A stretch of DNA of 64,000 nucleotides from JABDQA01 sp963824415 (GCA_963824415.1 CAWGPM010000003.1:272350-336349); one strand, 5' to 3'; shown: positions 18,312 to 27,949, counted from the first letter of the stretch. The notes: generated by a model not told the origin, from the letters alone. Numbers and translations: made by a program.

Positions 18312-19969
18312 TCATCACCAGGTTGTGTGGAAATATTGATGGTCTGAAAAAGAATCAGCTCAGACTCCTCGAGCGGCTGTCAGGCCGCAGGGTGCAGCGG
18401 CATCTGATCATCGGTGCTGAAATGGCCCGGACGCTCTGCGAACTCTCCCACGAACTGAACCGGCAGATCGGTCTTCTTATTCATCGTTCCGGGAAAATCG
18501 AGCACGTCATCATCGGCGATCACAGTGGTCTGCTGATCCCCCAACTTTCCCAGATCCGTGCCTCGGGGGGGCGTCTCAGGGGACTGCGCCTGGTGCATAC
18601 CCATCCCGGCGGTGAGGATATCAGCGACGACGACCTGATGGATCTGCTTTTCCTCAGGCTCGATCTGATCTCGGTGCTTAAAATTACCGAAGATGGTCTG
18701 CCCGAGCGGCTCTACTCCGCCCATTTGCTGCCGGCGGCTGAAAACGGGGATGTCTGGACATTTCTGGAACCGGTGCATCCCGCCCGCCAGCAGGAGCCCT
18801 TCGATGAGCTGGTCAGAGCGCTCGAGGAGGAATTTGCCCGGCAGCGCTCAGCATCTCAGGCTGAGCAGGACAGCGATCGAGCGATCCTGATCAGTGTCAG
18901 CACCGAGCCGAGGCAGCAGGCCGAAGCCGAGCTGGAAGAACTCAGGGAACTGGCCAGATCAGATAATATTGTGGTGCTCGACGAGGTGCTGCAGCGCCGC
19001 AGAAAGATCAATCCGCGCCTGATCCTGGGGCGGGGCAAGCTCAGCGATATTGTCATCACCGCGCTGCGCCTTGATGCCAACCTGCTGATCTTCAACCAGG
19101 AGCTCAATCCGTCGCAGATCAGGTCCATCACCGATTTCACTGACCTGCGGGTGATTGACCGCACCCAGCTCATTCTAGACATCTTCGCCCATCGGGCCAT
19201 GAGCCGGGAGGGCAAGCTGCAGGTGGAGATGGCCCAGCTCAAGTATATGCTGCCGAGGCTGTCGTCCCGCGATGACGCACTGTCCCGACTGACCGGCGGA
19301 ATCGGCGCCCGGGGGCCCGGCGAGACCAAACTGGAGATCGACCGGCGGCGGATCAACGACCGGCTGGCCCGGCTGGCCAAAGAACTCGATGCGGTCGGCC
19401 GGGAGCGCTATCGGCGCCGGGCCAAGCGCAGAAAGAAGGATCTGCCGGTCATCTCCCTGGTCGGCTATACCAATGCCGGCAAGTCGACCCTGCTCAATTC
19501 GCTCACCGACAGCGACATCGTGGCCGAGAACAAGCTTTTCGCCACCCTGGACCCGACCAGCCGCAGGCTGCGCTTTCCCGAAGAGATCGAGGTGATCATC
19601 ACCGACACGGTGGGTTTTATCAACAACCTGCCCAGAGATCTGCTGCAGGCCTTCAAGGCAACACTGGAAGAGTTGGAAGAGGCCGACCTGCTGGTCCATG
19701 TGATCGATTTCTCCAACCCGTCCTATCGTTACCAGATGGAGGTGGTGGACAGCCTGCTCAATGAGCTTGGATTGGGAAACATTGTCTGCCTGAAGCTCTT
19801 CAACAAAATCGATCAGGTGGAGATGAGCGAAGAAAAGTGGCGGATTGTCGAACAGGAGGGGGTGGCAATCACGGCGCTGGACCGCGAAAGTTTCGGCCCG
19901 TTTCTCGAACGTGCCCAGCTCCTGATGCGCAAAATGATCGCCACCGTGCATCGGGAGCAGCTCTATTGA
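18248..19969 (+). CDS. hflX: ribosome-associated GTPase HflX
   Basis: HflX splits stalled or heat-damaged 70S ribosomes. The standard HflX core starts near residue 215 (AILISVSTEP), with the glycine-rich GGIGARGPGETKLEIDRRR and a GTPase domain holding GYTNAGKST, DTVGF and NKID. About 190 extra N-terminal residues (NQLRLLERLSGRRVQ ... LVHTHPGGEDISDDDL) resemble the extension seen in deltaproteobacterial HflX. The start is unsure: the ATG at 18248 lacks a ribosome-binding site and overlaps the cytochrome gene by 64 bases, whereas homology seems to begin near LCGNIDGLKKNQL at about 18323, where a TTG is available. Confidence 0.9.
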   Translation: MAAACPAAGRRQHGKRKAGELIITRLCGNIDGLKKNQLRLLERLSGRRVQRHLIIGAEMARTLCELSHELNRQIGLLIHRSGKIEHVIIGDHSGLLIPQLSQIRASGGRLRGLRLVHTHPGGEDISDDDLMDLLFLRLDLISVLKITEDGLPERLYSAHLLPAAENGDVWTFLEPVHPARQQEPFDELVRALEEEFARQRSASQAEQDSDRAILISVSTEPRQQAEAELEELRELARSDNIVVLDEVLQRRRKINPRLILGRGKLSDIVITALRLDANLLIFNQELNPSQIRSITDFTDLRVIDRTQLILDIFAHRAMSREGKLQVEMAQLKYMLPRLSSRDDALSRLTGGIGARGPGETKLEIDRRRINDRLARLAKELDAVGRERYRRRAKRRKKDLPVISLVGYTNAGKSTLLNSLTDSDIVAENKLFATLDPTSRRLRFPEEIEVIITDTVGFINNLPRDLLQAFKATLEELEEADLLVHVIDFSNPSYRYQMEVVDSLLNELGLGNIVCLKLFNKIDQVEMSEEKWRIVEQEGVAITALDRESFGPFLERAQLLMRKMIATVHREQLY

Positions 19970-19995
19970 AACGTGGAGATTTCCGGGTAGCCTTT

Positions 19996-20493
19996 TCAGG
20001 TGCGCAGGTAGAAACCGAGATCCTTTTCGAAGGCCTGCATGCGGCTGAACTCGCAGCCGATCCGGTTCTTGTGCACCGATCTGACCACGGCCTGTTTCTG
20101 CAGCGAGGTCTGTTTGCGGTCGTCGAGGGAGAAATTGAGCTGGATTTTCTGGCCAACCTTGACGTTATGGGTCCCGGATACGGTGAAGCCGATCCCGTCT
20201 TTGGAGATATCTCTGATGGAGGCGATGCCACCACCCCTGTCGCTCAGGATCTGGTAGATACCGCTTAAGTCGGCACGTTTTCGGTGGCTCTGGCGAAAAT
20301 CGAGCTGGGTGGAAAAAGACTCTTTACAGCGGCAACGCACCTTCACCGTCTGACGTTTGCCGCAATAATTAGCGACCGGCACCTGTTTGGTCAGCCCGCA
20401 GTTCGGGCAGGTGATCGCCGCAAGTCCATTGTCGGATACAAATGCCCTGTTTTGACTTCCTGAAAAACATTGATATGTGTGTTCAGATTCCAT
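19996..20493 (-). CDS. zinc-ribbon / PilZ domain protein
   Basis: A 165-residue protein. Residues 28-60 form a zinc-ribbon-like segment (CPNCG ... CRC). The C-terminal half is a PilZ domain with HRKRADL (the RxxxR type c-di-GMP loop) and the DISKDGIGF motif, so it probably binds cyclic di-GMP. The partner and output are unknown. Transcription probably starts in the very AT-rich stretch 20520-20620. It converges on hflX with 26 bases between stops. Confidence 0.85.
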   Translation of the reverse strand: MESEHTYQCFSGSQNRAFVSDNGLAAITCPNCGLTKQVPVANYCGKRQTVKVRCRCKESFSTQLDFRQSHRKRADLSGIYQILSDRGGGIASIRDISKDGIGFTVSGTHNVKVGQKIQLNFSLDDRKQTSLQKQAVVRSVHKNRIGCEFSRMQAFEKDLGFYLRT

Positions 20494-20630
20494 CGCAATG
20501 CCCCAGAAAACATTTCAACTGAAATCCTTCAACCTACATACCTAAAATATAATCAAAAAATTAAAAAACACGAGAAAAAACAACCATTCTCTGCTAGGAA
20601 AATGTTGTTTTTGGGGACGCCAATCAATAC

Positions 20631-20804
20631 TCAGTCATAGACGATGACATTGTATTTTTCCAATAGAAGTTCAGTCTCTTCATCGAGTTGATCAACCACC
20701 TCGCTGATCTGGAACCTGCTGTTGCACTGCCTGCAGCGCATGCTTATCCCCCGGCAGACCCGGTGCACCTCCAGAATGCCTTGACATTTCTTACATTTCA
20801 TCAT
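20631..20804 (-). CDS. dual-CxxC small protein overlapping pyrE
   Basis: A 57-residue open frame: M-M-K-C-K-K-C at the start, a central HRVCRG, then MRCRQC, and an acidic C-terminus rich in E and L ending NVIVYD. Two CxxC pairs suggest a small rubredoxin-like or zinc ribbon. Its ATG overlaps the pyrE stop (ATGA), implying coupled translation. It resembles the small dual-CxxC (seleno)protein family of deltaproteobacteria, from memory; the copy here is all Cys with no in-frame TGA. Function unknown. Confidence 0.72.
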   Translation of the reverse strand: MMKCKKCQGILEVHRVCRGISMRCRQCNSRFQISEVVDQLDEETELLLEKYNVIVYD

Positions 20805-21355
20805 GAATCCATCAGTGCTGCTCTGGTAAAAAGAGCCTTGAGCGGGTAGCCTGCCCGGGCCAGATTTTCTGCGCCGCCTTCCTGTCGGTCGACCACCGTG
20901 ACCACGAGACCGACGCTGAAACCGGCCGCTTCAACCCGTTCGATCACCTTGAGCAGGGTGCCGCCGGTGGTCACCACATCTTCAATCAACGCCACTCGGC
21001 CGCCTGCGGGAAGATTTTTCAAGCCCTCGATATAATTGGAGGTGCCGTGTCCCTTGGCTTCCTTGCGCACGATAAAGGCGGGGATCGGGGCCCGCTCCAG
21101 AAAGCTGACCACCGAGACCGCGGTGACCAGTGGGTCTGCTCCAAGCGTCATGCCCCCCACGGCCTGGATGACATCCTGCTCTGCACTGATCAGCTCGAAA
21201 AGCAGTTTGCCGCAGAGATACGCACCCTCCGCATCAAGGGTAGTCTGCTTGCCGTCTATGTAGAAATCTGAGGTTTTACCCGAGGTCAGGGTGAAGGTGC
21301 CTTGGCGATATGACTTCTCGATGAGAATCTGTTTCAGGCGATCAATTTCGTTCAT
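20801..21355 (-). CDS. pyrE: orotate phosphoribosyltransferase
   Basis: Joins orotate to PRPP to give OMP in pyrimidine synthesis. The 184-residue protein has the PRPP-binding motif LIEDVVTTGGTLLKVIE near residue 120 and a conserved RKEAKGHGTSN loop. It is followed by an overlapping small CxxC gene. Divergent from glmS; the 240-base spacer carries an inverted repeat and a tandem repeat nearer glmS. Confidence 0.96.
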   Translation of the reverse strand: MNEIDRLKQILIEKSYRQGTFTLTSGKTSDFYIDGKQTTLDAEGAYLCGKLLFELISAEQDVIQAVGGMTLGADPLVTAVSVVSFLERAPIPAFIVRKEAKGHGTSNYIEGLKNLPAGGRVALIEDVVTTGGTLLKVIERVEAAGFSVGLVVTVVDRQEGGAENLARAGYPLKALFTRAALMDS

Positions 21356-21538
21356 GATATAGCCGTTGTGTGAAGATCTAATTGGTGAATAAGCGGTGAC
21401 AATTTTGAGATTGAAAATCGTACCTCTTTTTTATCCGGCAGCAAAGAAAAAACTCGTCAAATTCAAAAAAGTAATGTTATGCTGAAGCATTAAGAGAAGT
21501 CTCGACCCCACGCTTTATCCCCTTAATTTTAAGACGTA

Positions 21539-21585
21539 ATTACAAATCTATTTGTAATGTTCGATATCTTAATGTTCGATATCTT
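21539..21585 (+). promoter_or_regulatory. inverted repeat plus 15-bp tandem repeat before glmS
   Basis: A perfect inverted repeat ATTACAAAT-CT-ATTTGTAAT (21539-21558) is followed by a 15-base unit, AATGTTCGATATCTT, occurring twice head-to-tail (21556-21570 and 21571-21585). The second copy ends just before the glmS ribosome-binding site (AGGAGC). A protein operator, or an mRNA element controlling glmS, is plausible. No glmS ribozyme is recognisable. Confidence 0.55.
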
Positions 21586-21598
21586 TTAGGAGCAAATC

Positions 21599-23441
21599 AT
21601 GTGCGGCATTGTCGGTTACGCCGGAAAAAGGCGGGTTGTCCCCGTTCTGCTTGAAGGGTTGAAAAAGCTTGAATATCGCGGTTACGATTCGGCCGGCATC
21701 GTCTATCTCAAAGATGACCAGCTGACCACCCATCGCTGCGAAGGCAAGTTGTCAAAACTCGAAGCCGCCGTGGAAGAGGTGTTTGGCGTCAAATCCTATT
21801 GCGGCCTCGGTCACACCCGCTGGGCCACCCACGGTGCGCCGACCGAACAGAACGCCCATCCCCATAAAGACTGCAGTGGCAGGCTGGTGGTCGTGCACAA
21901 CGGCATCATCGAAAACTATCATTCACTGCGCGAAAGGCTCAAAGCCAAAGGCCACCAGTTTACTTCAGAGACCGACACCGAGGTGCTGGCTCACCTGATC
22001 GAGGAGCATCTGGGCGACAATCTGGCCGATGCGGTCCGCTTGGCCCTGGCCGAGGTCGAAGGCATCCTATGCGCTGGGGGTGATGTCCGCCGACTTTCCC
22101 GGTCAGCTCATTGCAGCCCGCAGCCACAGCCCGCTGGTGCTGGGCCTCGACGATCAGGGCAGTTCCTATCTCGCCTCGGACATCCCGGCGCTGCTGCCTT
22201 ATACCAATCAGGTGATCTTCCTCGAAGATGATGAGCTGGCCATCCTCTCCGACGGGAGCCGCGAGGTGGTGTCACTGGTCAGCGGCGAGCGGCTCGACAA
22301 GGACATCTCGATCATCGACTGGAATGCGGCGATGGCTGAAAAGGCAGGCTATAAGCATTTCATGCTCAAAGAGATTTTCGAGCAGCCCCAGGCCATAACC
22401 AATACGGTGAGCGGTCGGATCAATCTGGAAACCGGGGAGATTGTCCTGCCCGAGATCAATCTTGAGGAAGACGACTTCAACGCGATTGAGCGGATTTTTC
22501 TGGTGGCCTGCGGCACTTCCTGGCATGCGGCACTGGTGGCCAAGTACTGGCTGGAAAAATATGTAAAAATACCGGTCGAGGTCGATATTGCCTCCGAGTT
22601 CCGCTACCGGCACCTGCTGATCGACGACAAGGTGCTGACCCTGTCCATTTCTCAGTCGGGAGAGACCGCCGACACCTTGGCCGGCATCCGGCGGGCGGCC
22701 CAGATGGGTTCCAAGGTGCTGACCATCTGCAATGTCGTCGGCTCCACCATGACCAGAGAGGCGCATGGCACCATCTATACCCATGCCGGCCCGGAGATCG
22801 GGGTGGCCTCGACCAAGGCCTTCATCTCACAACTCGCAGCCCTGTTCCTTTTTACCCTGTATCTGGCCCAGATCAGAAAGACTATGACAGCTGAACAGCG
22901 CAAGGCACTGGGCCAGCATCTGATCGATTCCGCCCAGACCGTCGAGCAGATTCTGCCCCGGGTGCAGGAGCAGATCCGTGCGCTGATCGAATCGTTCTAT
23001 GACTGCCGGGATTTTCTTTTTATCGGCCGGGGGGTCAATTTCCCGATCGCGCTGGAAGGCGCGCTTAAGTTAAAGGAAATTTCCTATATCCACGCCGAAG
23101 GCTACGCGGCCGGTGAACTCAAGCATGGGCCGATCGCTTTGATTGACAAGGATATGCCGGTATTTGCGATTACCCCGCAGGATTCGGTCTACCAGAAGAC
23201 CATTTCCAATGTCGAGGAAATCAAGGCCCGGCAGGGCAGGATTATCCTGCTGGGCAGCGAAGGTGATGATCATCTGCAAAACATTACCAGCGACATCATC
23301 TATCTGCCGATTGTCCATGAGGATATCAATCCGATTATCTACACGATTCCGGCCCAGCTGCTGGCTTACGAGATCGCTGCCCGCCGCGGTTGTGATGTCG
23401 ATCAACCACGCAATCTGGCCAAAAGCGTTACCGTGGAATAG
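21599..23441 (+). CDS. glmS: glucosamine-6-phosphate synthase GlmS (frameshifted)
   Basis: Makes glucosamine-6-phosphate from fructose-6-phosphate and glutamine, the first step to UDP-GlcNAc. The N-terminal glutamine amidotransferase starts MCGIVGYAG with Cys2 as nucleophile. The two SIS domains follow (SISQSGETADTLAG) and the C-terminus DQPRNLAKSVTVE is intact. An extra base near 22064 breaks the frame: removing it turns GILCAGG into the expected GSYALGVMSADFPG. Probable first gene of a long plus-strand envelope operon, with namZ-like starting 15 bases later. Confidence 0.95.
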
Positions 23442-23456
23442 AGGCGCATCGCAACA

Positions 23457-24638
23457 GTGACGCAGGACGCCATCATAAAAACAGGCCTTGATGTACTGAT
23501 CCAGAGCGCACCCGAGGCCTTTAAAGGGGCGCGGATCGGTCTGCTCTGCAACCAAGCCTCGGTTGGGCGCAACCTCGAGCACAGCCGCTTTCTGCTCAGG
23601 GACCGGGCCGGCTTGTCGCTGAGCTGCCTGTTTTCGCCGCAGCATGGCTTCAGCGCTGAAAAGCAGGATAACATGATCGAGTCCGATCATGGCGTCGATC
23701 GGGCAACCGGTCTGCCGCTGTTCAGCCTTTACGGTGAGAGTCGCCGGCCGAGCCGGGAGATGTTCGATCACCTGGATGTGCTGCTGGTGGATCTGGTCGA
23801 TGTCGGCACCAGGGTCTATACCTTTATCTATACGATGGCCTATTGTCTCGAGGCCGCCGCCCGCTGGCACAAAAAGGTGGTGGTGCTGGATCGGCCCAAC
23901 CCGATCGGCGGACTGGCGGTGGAGGGCAATGTGCTGGTTCCTGCCTATCGCTCCTTCGTCGGTCTTTTTGAGCTGCCCATGCGTCACGGGATGACGATTG
24001 GCGAACTGGCCCTGTTTTTCAACCGGGAGGCGGGTATCGGGGCCGAGCTCGAGGTTGTCGAAATGGAGGGTTGGCAGCGTTCGATGTACTTTGACGATAC
24101 CGGTTTGCCCTGGGTGTTTCCATCGCCCAATATGCCCACCCTGCAAACGGCTCTGGTTTACCCGGGGCAGGTGGTCTGGGAGGGAACCACGGTCTCGGAA
24201 GGCCGGGGTACGACGCTGCCGTTTGAACTGGTGGGTGCGCCCTATTGGGAGCCGGAGCGGCTCAGTGAGGCGCTGGCGGACTATGATCTGCCCGGCTGCC
24301 TGCTGCGGCCGGTCACGTTCGAGCCCACTTCGGGCAAATGGGCGGGGCAGCCCTGCAATGGCTACCAGCTGCACGTTACCGATCGACAGCGGTTTATGCC
24401 GTATCGGACGACATTGTCACTGCTGCAGGTCGTGATGCAGCATTATCCGGCTGAGTTCGGTTATAAAGAGCCACCCTACGAATATGAGTTCGAGAAGCTG
24501 CCGATGGATCTGATTCTCGGTGATCAACGGGTGCGTGTAGAGCTCGAAAAAGGCGTGCGACCTGAAGATCTGGAAAAACAATGGCAGACAGGGCTGCAGC
24601 AGTTTATTGAAAAACGCAGCCGCTGCCTGCTCTATTGA
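23457..24638 (+). CDS. namZ: exo-N-acetylmuramidase NamZ-like (DUF1343)
   Basis: A 393-residue DUF1343 protein. Characterised members (NamZ, glycoside hydrolase family 171) remove MurNAc from the non-reducing end of peptidoglycan fragments. Conserved stretches include LCNQASVG, LFSPQHGF, DVGTRVYTFIYTM, DRPNPIGG and VSEGRGTTLPFE. No signal peptide is visible, so unlike the secreted Bacillus enzyme it should act in the cytoplasm, on imported fragments. It begins (GTG) 15 bases after glmS and lies in the same operon as lpx genes and murU-like, which supports a recycling role. The family is confident; the substrate is inferred. Confidence 0.82.
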   Translation: MTQDAIIKTGLDVLIQSAPEAFKGARIGLLCNQASVGRNLEHSRFLLRDRAGLSLSCLFSPQHGFSAEKQDNMIESDHGVDRATGLPLFSLYGESRRPSREMFDHLDVLLVDLVDVGTRVYTFIYTMAYCLEAAARWHKKVVVLDRPNPIGGLAVEGNVLVPAYRSFVGLFELPMRHGMTIGELALFFNREAGIGAELEVVEMEGWQRSMYFDDTGLPWVFPSPNMPTLQTALVYPGQVVWEGTTVSEGRGTTLPFELVGAPYWEPERLSEALADYDLPGCLLRPVTFEPTSGKWAGQPCNGYQLHVTDRQRFMPYRTTLSLLQVVMQHYPAEFGYKEPPYEYEFEKLPMDLILGDQRVRVELEKGVRPEDLEKQWQTGLQQFIEKRSRCLLY

Positions 24639-24713
24639 GCGGACTCAGTTTCAAAGTCCATCGCGGCATCATCAATGGCGTTTTAACGCGCAGAAAAATG
24701 TTGAGACAAGCAC

Positions 24714-25772
24714 ATGGAAGATAAAACAATTGAAATTACAGAGCTTGCACAGATGGTAGACGGGGAGGTTATCGGCGATGGCAGCCTGACTATTCGTGGA
24801 TTTGCGCCGCTGGATACGGCCGGCCCCGGGGAGATCAGCTTTCTGGTCAAAGCAAAGTCAGCCGAGCTGCTGGAAGATTCAGCGGCGGCAGCCTTCCTGG
24901 TCGGCCGCGAATTTGAAGCAAGCGGGTGGACTCTGATCAGAGTGGATAATCCCTATCTGGCTGCTGCCATTATCCAAAACTATTTTCTGGCCGAACCGTT
25001 CGTAGCTCAAGGTATTCATAAGACTGCGGTGGTGGGTCCGGACTGCACTATCGATGAGCAGATCAGCATCGCGCCGCTGGTGGTGATCGGTGCGCGGGTC
25101 AGAATAGGCGCCCGGGTGCGGATCGATGGCGGGGCGGTAATCGGCGACGATGTCAGTATCGGTGAGGATTGCTGGATAAAGGCCAATGTGAGTATCGAGC
25201 ATGGCTGTGAGCTGGGGTCAAGGGTCACCATCCACCCTGGTACGGTGATCGGCAGCGACGGCTACGGCTATGCAACCGATAAACTGGGTTGTCATGTCAA
25301 ACGGCCGCAGCTCGGTATTGTCCGGATCGATGACGACGTCGAGATTGGCGCCAACAGCACCGTTGACCGGGCAACCTTCGGGGTTACCTGGATCAAGGCT
25401 GGCACAAAAATAGATAATCTGGTACAGGTTGCCCACAATGTCGTGGTTGGTGAGAATTCCCTGCTGGTTGCCCAGGTGGGGATTTCCGGCTCGACGATTC
25501 TGGGCCGCAATGTGGTGTTCGGTGGTCAGGCTGGAGCGGCGGGGCATCAGACAATCGGTGATCGGACCATGGTTGCCGGCAAATCTGCAGTCCATGGCGA
25601 TGTCGGTCCAGACTCCAGGCTGTCGGGAGTCCCGGCAATCGATGGCCAGCGCTGGTTCAAGGCGGCCACGCTGTTTGGCAAACTACCCGAACTTGCCCGA
25701 GATTTGCGGAGAATGAAAAAGGAACTGGCCCGTCTTACAGCAAGTGATCAAGCGGGCTCGGACAAGGTGTGA
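24714..25772 (+). CDS. lpxD: UDP-3-O-(3-hydroxyacyl)glucosamine N-acyltransferase LpxD
   Basis: Third step of lipid A synthesis: N-acylation of UDP-3-O-acylglucosamine using hydroxyacyl-ACP. The 352 residues show an N-terminal uridine-binding domain (TAGPGEISFLVKAKSAELL), a long left-handed beta-helix of hexapeptide repeats, and the conserved VQVAHNVVVGENSLLVAQVG, whose His is catalytic. fabZ begins three bases after the stop. Confidence 0.96.
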   Translation: MEDKTIEITELAQMVDGEVIGDGSLTIRGFAPLDTAGPGEISFLVKAKSAELLEDSAAAAFLVGREFEASGWTLIRVDNPYLAAAIIQNYFLAEPFVAQGIHKTAVVGPDCTIDEQISIAPLVVIGARVRIGARVRIDGGAVIGDDVSIGEDCWIKANVSIEHGCELGSRVTIHPGTVIGSDGYGYATDKLGCHVKRPQLGIVRIDDDVEIGANSTVDRATFGVTWIKAGTKIDNLVQVAHNVVVGENSLLVAQVGISGSTILGRNVVFGGQAGAAGHQTIGDRTMVAGKSAVHGDVGPDSRLSGVPAIDGQRWFKAATLFGKLPELARDLRRMKKELARLTASDQAGSDKV

Positions 25773-25775
25773 ATC

Positions 25776-26228
25776 ATGGAAGATATTGTAAAAAAATCGC
25801 GGGTCGATATCCAGGAAATCATGGGTCTGCTGCCCCACCGCTATCCGTTTCTGATGGTCGATCGGATCACTTCGCTGGTCCCGATGGATCGGGTAGCCGG
25901 ACTGAAAAACGTCACTATTAATGAACCGTTTTTTCAGGGGCATTTTCCCGACCGTCCGGTTATGCCGGGTGTCCTTCTTCTTGAGGGTCTGGCCCAGACC
26001 GGAGGGTGCATGGCCTTTTATTCGGTGCCGGAAATGATCGGTGCCAAACTGGTGTACTTTGTGGGCATCGATAAAGCGCGTTTTCGCAAGCCGGTATTTC
26101 CTGGCGATCAGATTATCTACAAGCTCGATCTGCTCAAGTATAAACGCTTGATGATGGTCATGAAAGGCGCAGCCTTCGTAGATGACCATCTGGTGGCGGA
26201 AGCACAATTGATGGCCAGTTTCGTTTAA
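25776..26228 (+). CDS. fabZ: 3-hydroxyacyl-ACP dehydratase FabZ
   Basis: A hot-dog-fold dehydratase of fatty acid elongation that competes with LpxA and LpxD for hydroxyacyl-ACP. The 150-residue protein has LPHRYPFLMVDR with the catalytic His, and GHFPDRPVMPGVLLLEGLAQ with the catalytic acid. Located between lpxD and lpxA, the classical arrangement. Confidence 0.96.
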   Translation: MEDIVKKSRVDIQEIMGLLPHRYPFLMVDRITSLVPMDRVAGLKNVTINEPFFQGHFPDRPVMPGVLLLEGLAQTGGCMAFYSVPEMIGAKLVYFVGIDKARFRKPVFPGDQIIYKLDLLKYKRLMMVMKGAAFVDDHLVAEAQLMASFV

Positions 26229-26265
26229 ACCACACTCAGCCCGGTCCACCACTGGAGTATAGCGC

Positions 26266-27066
26266 ATGACAATTCATAACACAGCGGTTGTCGATTCATC
26301 CGCCCAGCTCGATTCAACGGTCGAAATCGGCCCCTATGCAGTTATCGGGGCCAATGTTACCATCGGTGCGGGAACCAAAGTCGAGGCTCATGCGGTGGTC
26401 AGCGGGCCAAGCACCATCGGTGAGAGAAATCTGATCGGCAGCTTTGCCACGGTCGGCGGTGCTCCCCAGGACCTGAATTACAAAGGGGAGCCGACCGAGC
26501 TCATTATCGGCAGCGACAATCAGATCCGGGAGTATGCCTCAATTCATCGGGGGACTCCGAACGGAAAGGCCAAGACGGTTATCGGCAATAATTGTCTGCT
26601 CATGGCTTATATTCACATCGCCCACGATTGTCTGATCGGAGATAACGTGGTGATGGCCAATGTCGCCACTCTGGCGGGTCATGTGGAGGTCGGCGAGCGG
26701 GCGGCGATCGGTGGTCTGGTAGCGGTCCATCAGTTCTGCCGGATCGGCGCCTTTTCATATATCGGTGGGGTCTCAGGGCTCGGGCTCGATGTACCACCCT
26801 ACGTGATCGTTGCCGGAATACGCGATCGGACCAGAGTTTCCGGGATCAACAAAGTCGGCCTGCGCCGCAACGGCTTCAGCAGGGAGACGATCAATAACCT
26901 CGATTCGGTCTTCCGGATCATCTATCGTTCGCCAAACCTGCTGCTTAAAGATGCGCTGCAACTGGCCAGAACGGAATACCCCGACTGCGTCGAGGTGCAG
27001 CATATGATCGATTTTTTCGAGAGTTCCAAACGTGGGGTCGTCCGGCGCACGGAAGAGTCGATTTAG
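26266..27066 (+). CDS. lpxA: UDP-N-acetylglucosamine acyltransferase LpxA
   Basis: First step of lipid A synthesis. The 266-residue beta-helix protein has the typical IHRGT motif (after EYASIHRG), AHDCLIGDNVVMANVATLAG with its catalytic His, and the helical C-terminal domain. Both length and order within lpxD-fabZ-lpxA-lpxI are standard. Confidence 0.97.
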   Translation: MTIHNTAVVDSSAQLDSTVEIGPYAVIGANVTIGAGTKVEAHAVVSGPSTIGERNLIGSFATVGGAPQDLNYKGEPTELIIGSDNQIREYASIHRGTPNGKAKTVIGNNCLLMAYIHIAHDCLIGDNVVMANVATLAGHVEVGERAAIGGLVAVHQFCRIGAFSYIGGVSGLGLDVPPYVIVAGIRDRTRVSGINKVGLRRNGFSRETINNLDSVFRIIYRSPNLLLKDALQLARTEYPDCVEVQHMIDFFESSKRGVVRRTEESI

Positions 27067-27069
27067 ATT

Positions 27070-27912
27070 ATGGAAAGTGAGCACGATCGTATCGGTATCA
27101 TCGCCGGCGGCGGCCAGTTTCCGCTGCTTTTCATAGATGCCGCCCGCCAGGCCGGCCGCCGTGTTTTCGTGGCCGCCCATCGCAGTGAAACCGATGAACA
27201 GGTGGCCCGTGCCGCGGACGAGGCCTGCTGGATCAAACTTGGCCAGCTCGGCAAGATCATCAAATTTTTCAAGCAGAACCAGGTGAGCGAGGCGGTATTT
27301 CTGGGGACCATTACCAAGACCCAGATTTTTCGCGACGTCCTGCCCGATTTGAAAGGCCTGAGTCTGTGGAACAAAATCGATGTAAAACAGGACGATGCGA
27401 TTCTCAGGGCGGTGGCGGGAGCCCTCGAGGCTGAGGGTATCAAGGTCCTCGAGTCCACGCTCTATCTAGAACATCTGCTGTTTCCCAGAGGCGTGTTGAC
27501 GAAAAAGAAGCCGAATAAGACGCAGCGTCTCGATATCGAATTCGGCTGGCGCAACGCCCGGGCCATCGGCAAGCTCGACATCGGACAGTGCGTGGTCGTC
27601 CGTGATTGTGCGGTGATGGCGGTCGAGGCGATCGAGGGCACCGATGCCACCATTTTACGGGGCGGCAAACTGGCCAAGGAGCAGGCGGTGGTGGTCAAGC
27701 TGCGCAAGCCCAACCAGGACTTTCGTTTCGACCTGCCGGCCACCGGCATTGGCACCATCGACTCGATCCGCCAGGTAAAAGGCGCGGTCCTGGCTGTGGA
27801 GGCTGGCCAGTCGCTGCTTTTCGATAAAGATCAAATGGTGTCTGCTGCCGACAGCGCCGGCATCGTGGTGGTCGGGGTTGAAGAGCGGCCCGATGGTACC
27901 CTGGACTATTAG
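27070..27912 (+). CDS. lpxI: UDP-2,3-diacylglucosamine pyrophosphatase LpxI
   Basis: Hydrolyses UDP-2,3-diacylglucosamine to lipid X; used by many proteobacteria that lack LpxH. The N-terminal domain begins RIGIIAGGGQFPLLF, and the DUF1009 C-terminal domain contains KLDIGQCVVV, AVEAIEGTDATI and FDLPATGIGTIDS. 280 residues, standard length. It starts three bases after the lpxA stop, so the Lpx block is tightly coupled. Confidence 0.94.
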   Translation: MESEHDRIGIIAGGGQFPLLFIDAARQAGRRVFVAAHRSETDEQVARAADEACWIKLGQLGKIIKFFKQNQVSEAVFLGTITKTQIFRDVLPDLKGLSLWNKIDVKQDDAILRAVAGALEAEGIKVLESTLYLEHLLFPRGVLTKKKPNKTQRLDIEFGWRNARAIGKLDIGQCVVVRDCAVMAVEAIEGTDATILRGGKLAKEQAVVVKLRKPNQDFRFDLPATGIGTIDSIRQVKGAVLAVEAGQSLLFDKDQMVSAADSAGIVVVGVEERPDGTLDY

Positions 27913-27949
27913 GGTCAACCTTTTTCACGCGGCCCGGGACTGATTCAGT

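Noticed and set aside
22064..22064. Programmed ribosomal frameshift in glmS, cysS or nadE
   Set aside because: No slippery heptamers or downstream pseudoknots are seen, and shifts occur in unrelated genes at non-repetitive positions; error is simpler.
23070..24374. 434-codon minus-strand open frame opposite glmS and namZ
   Set aside because: Overlaps two conserved genes across their junction; no recognisable motifs.
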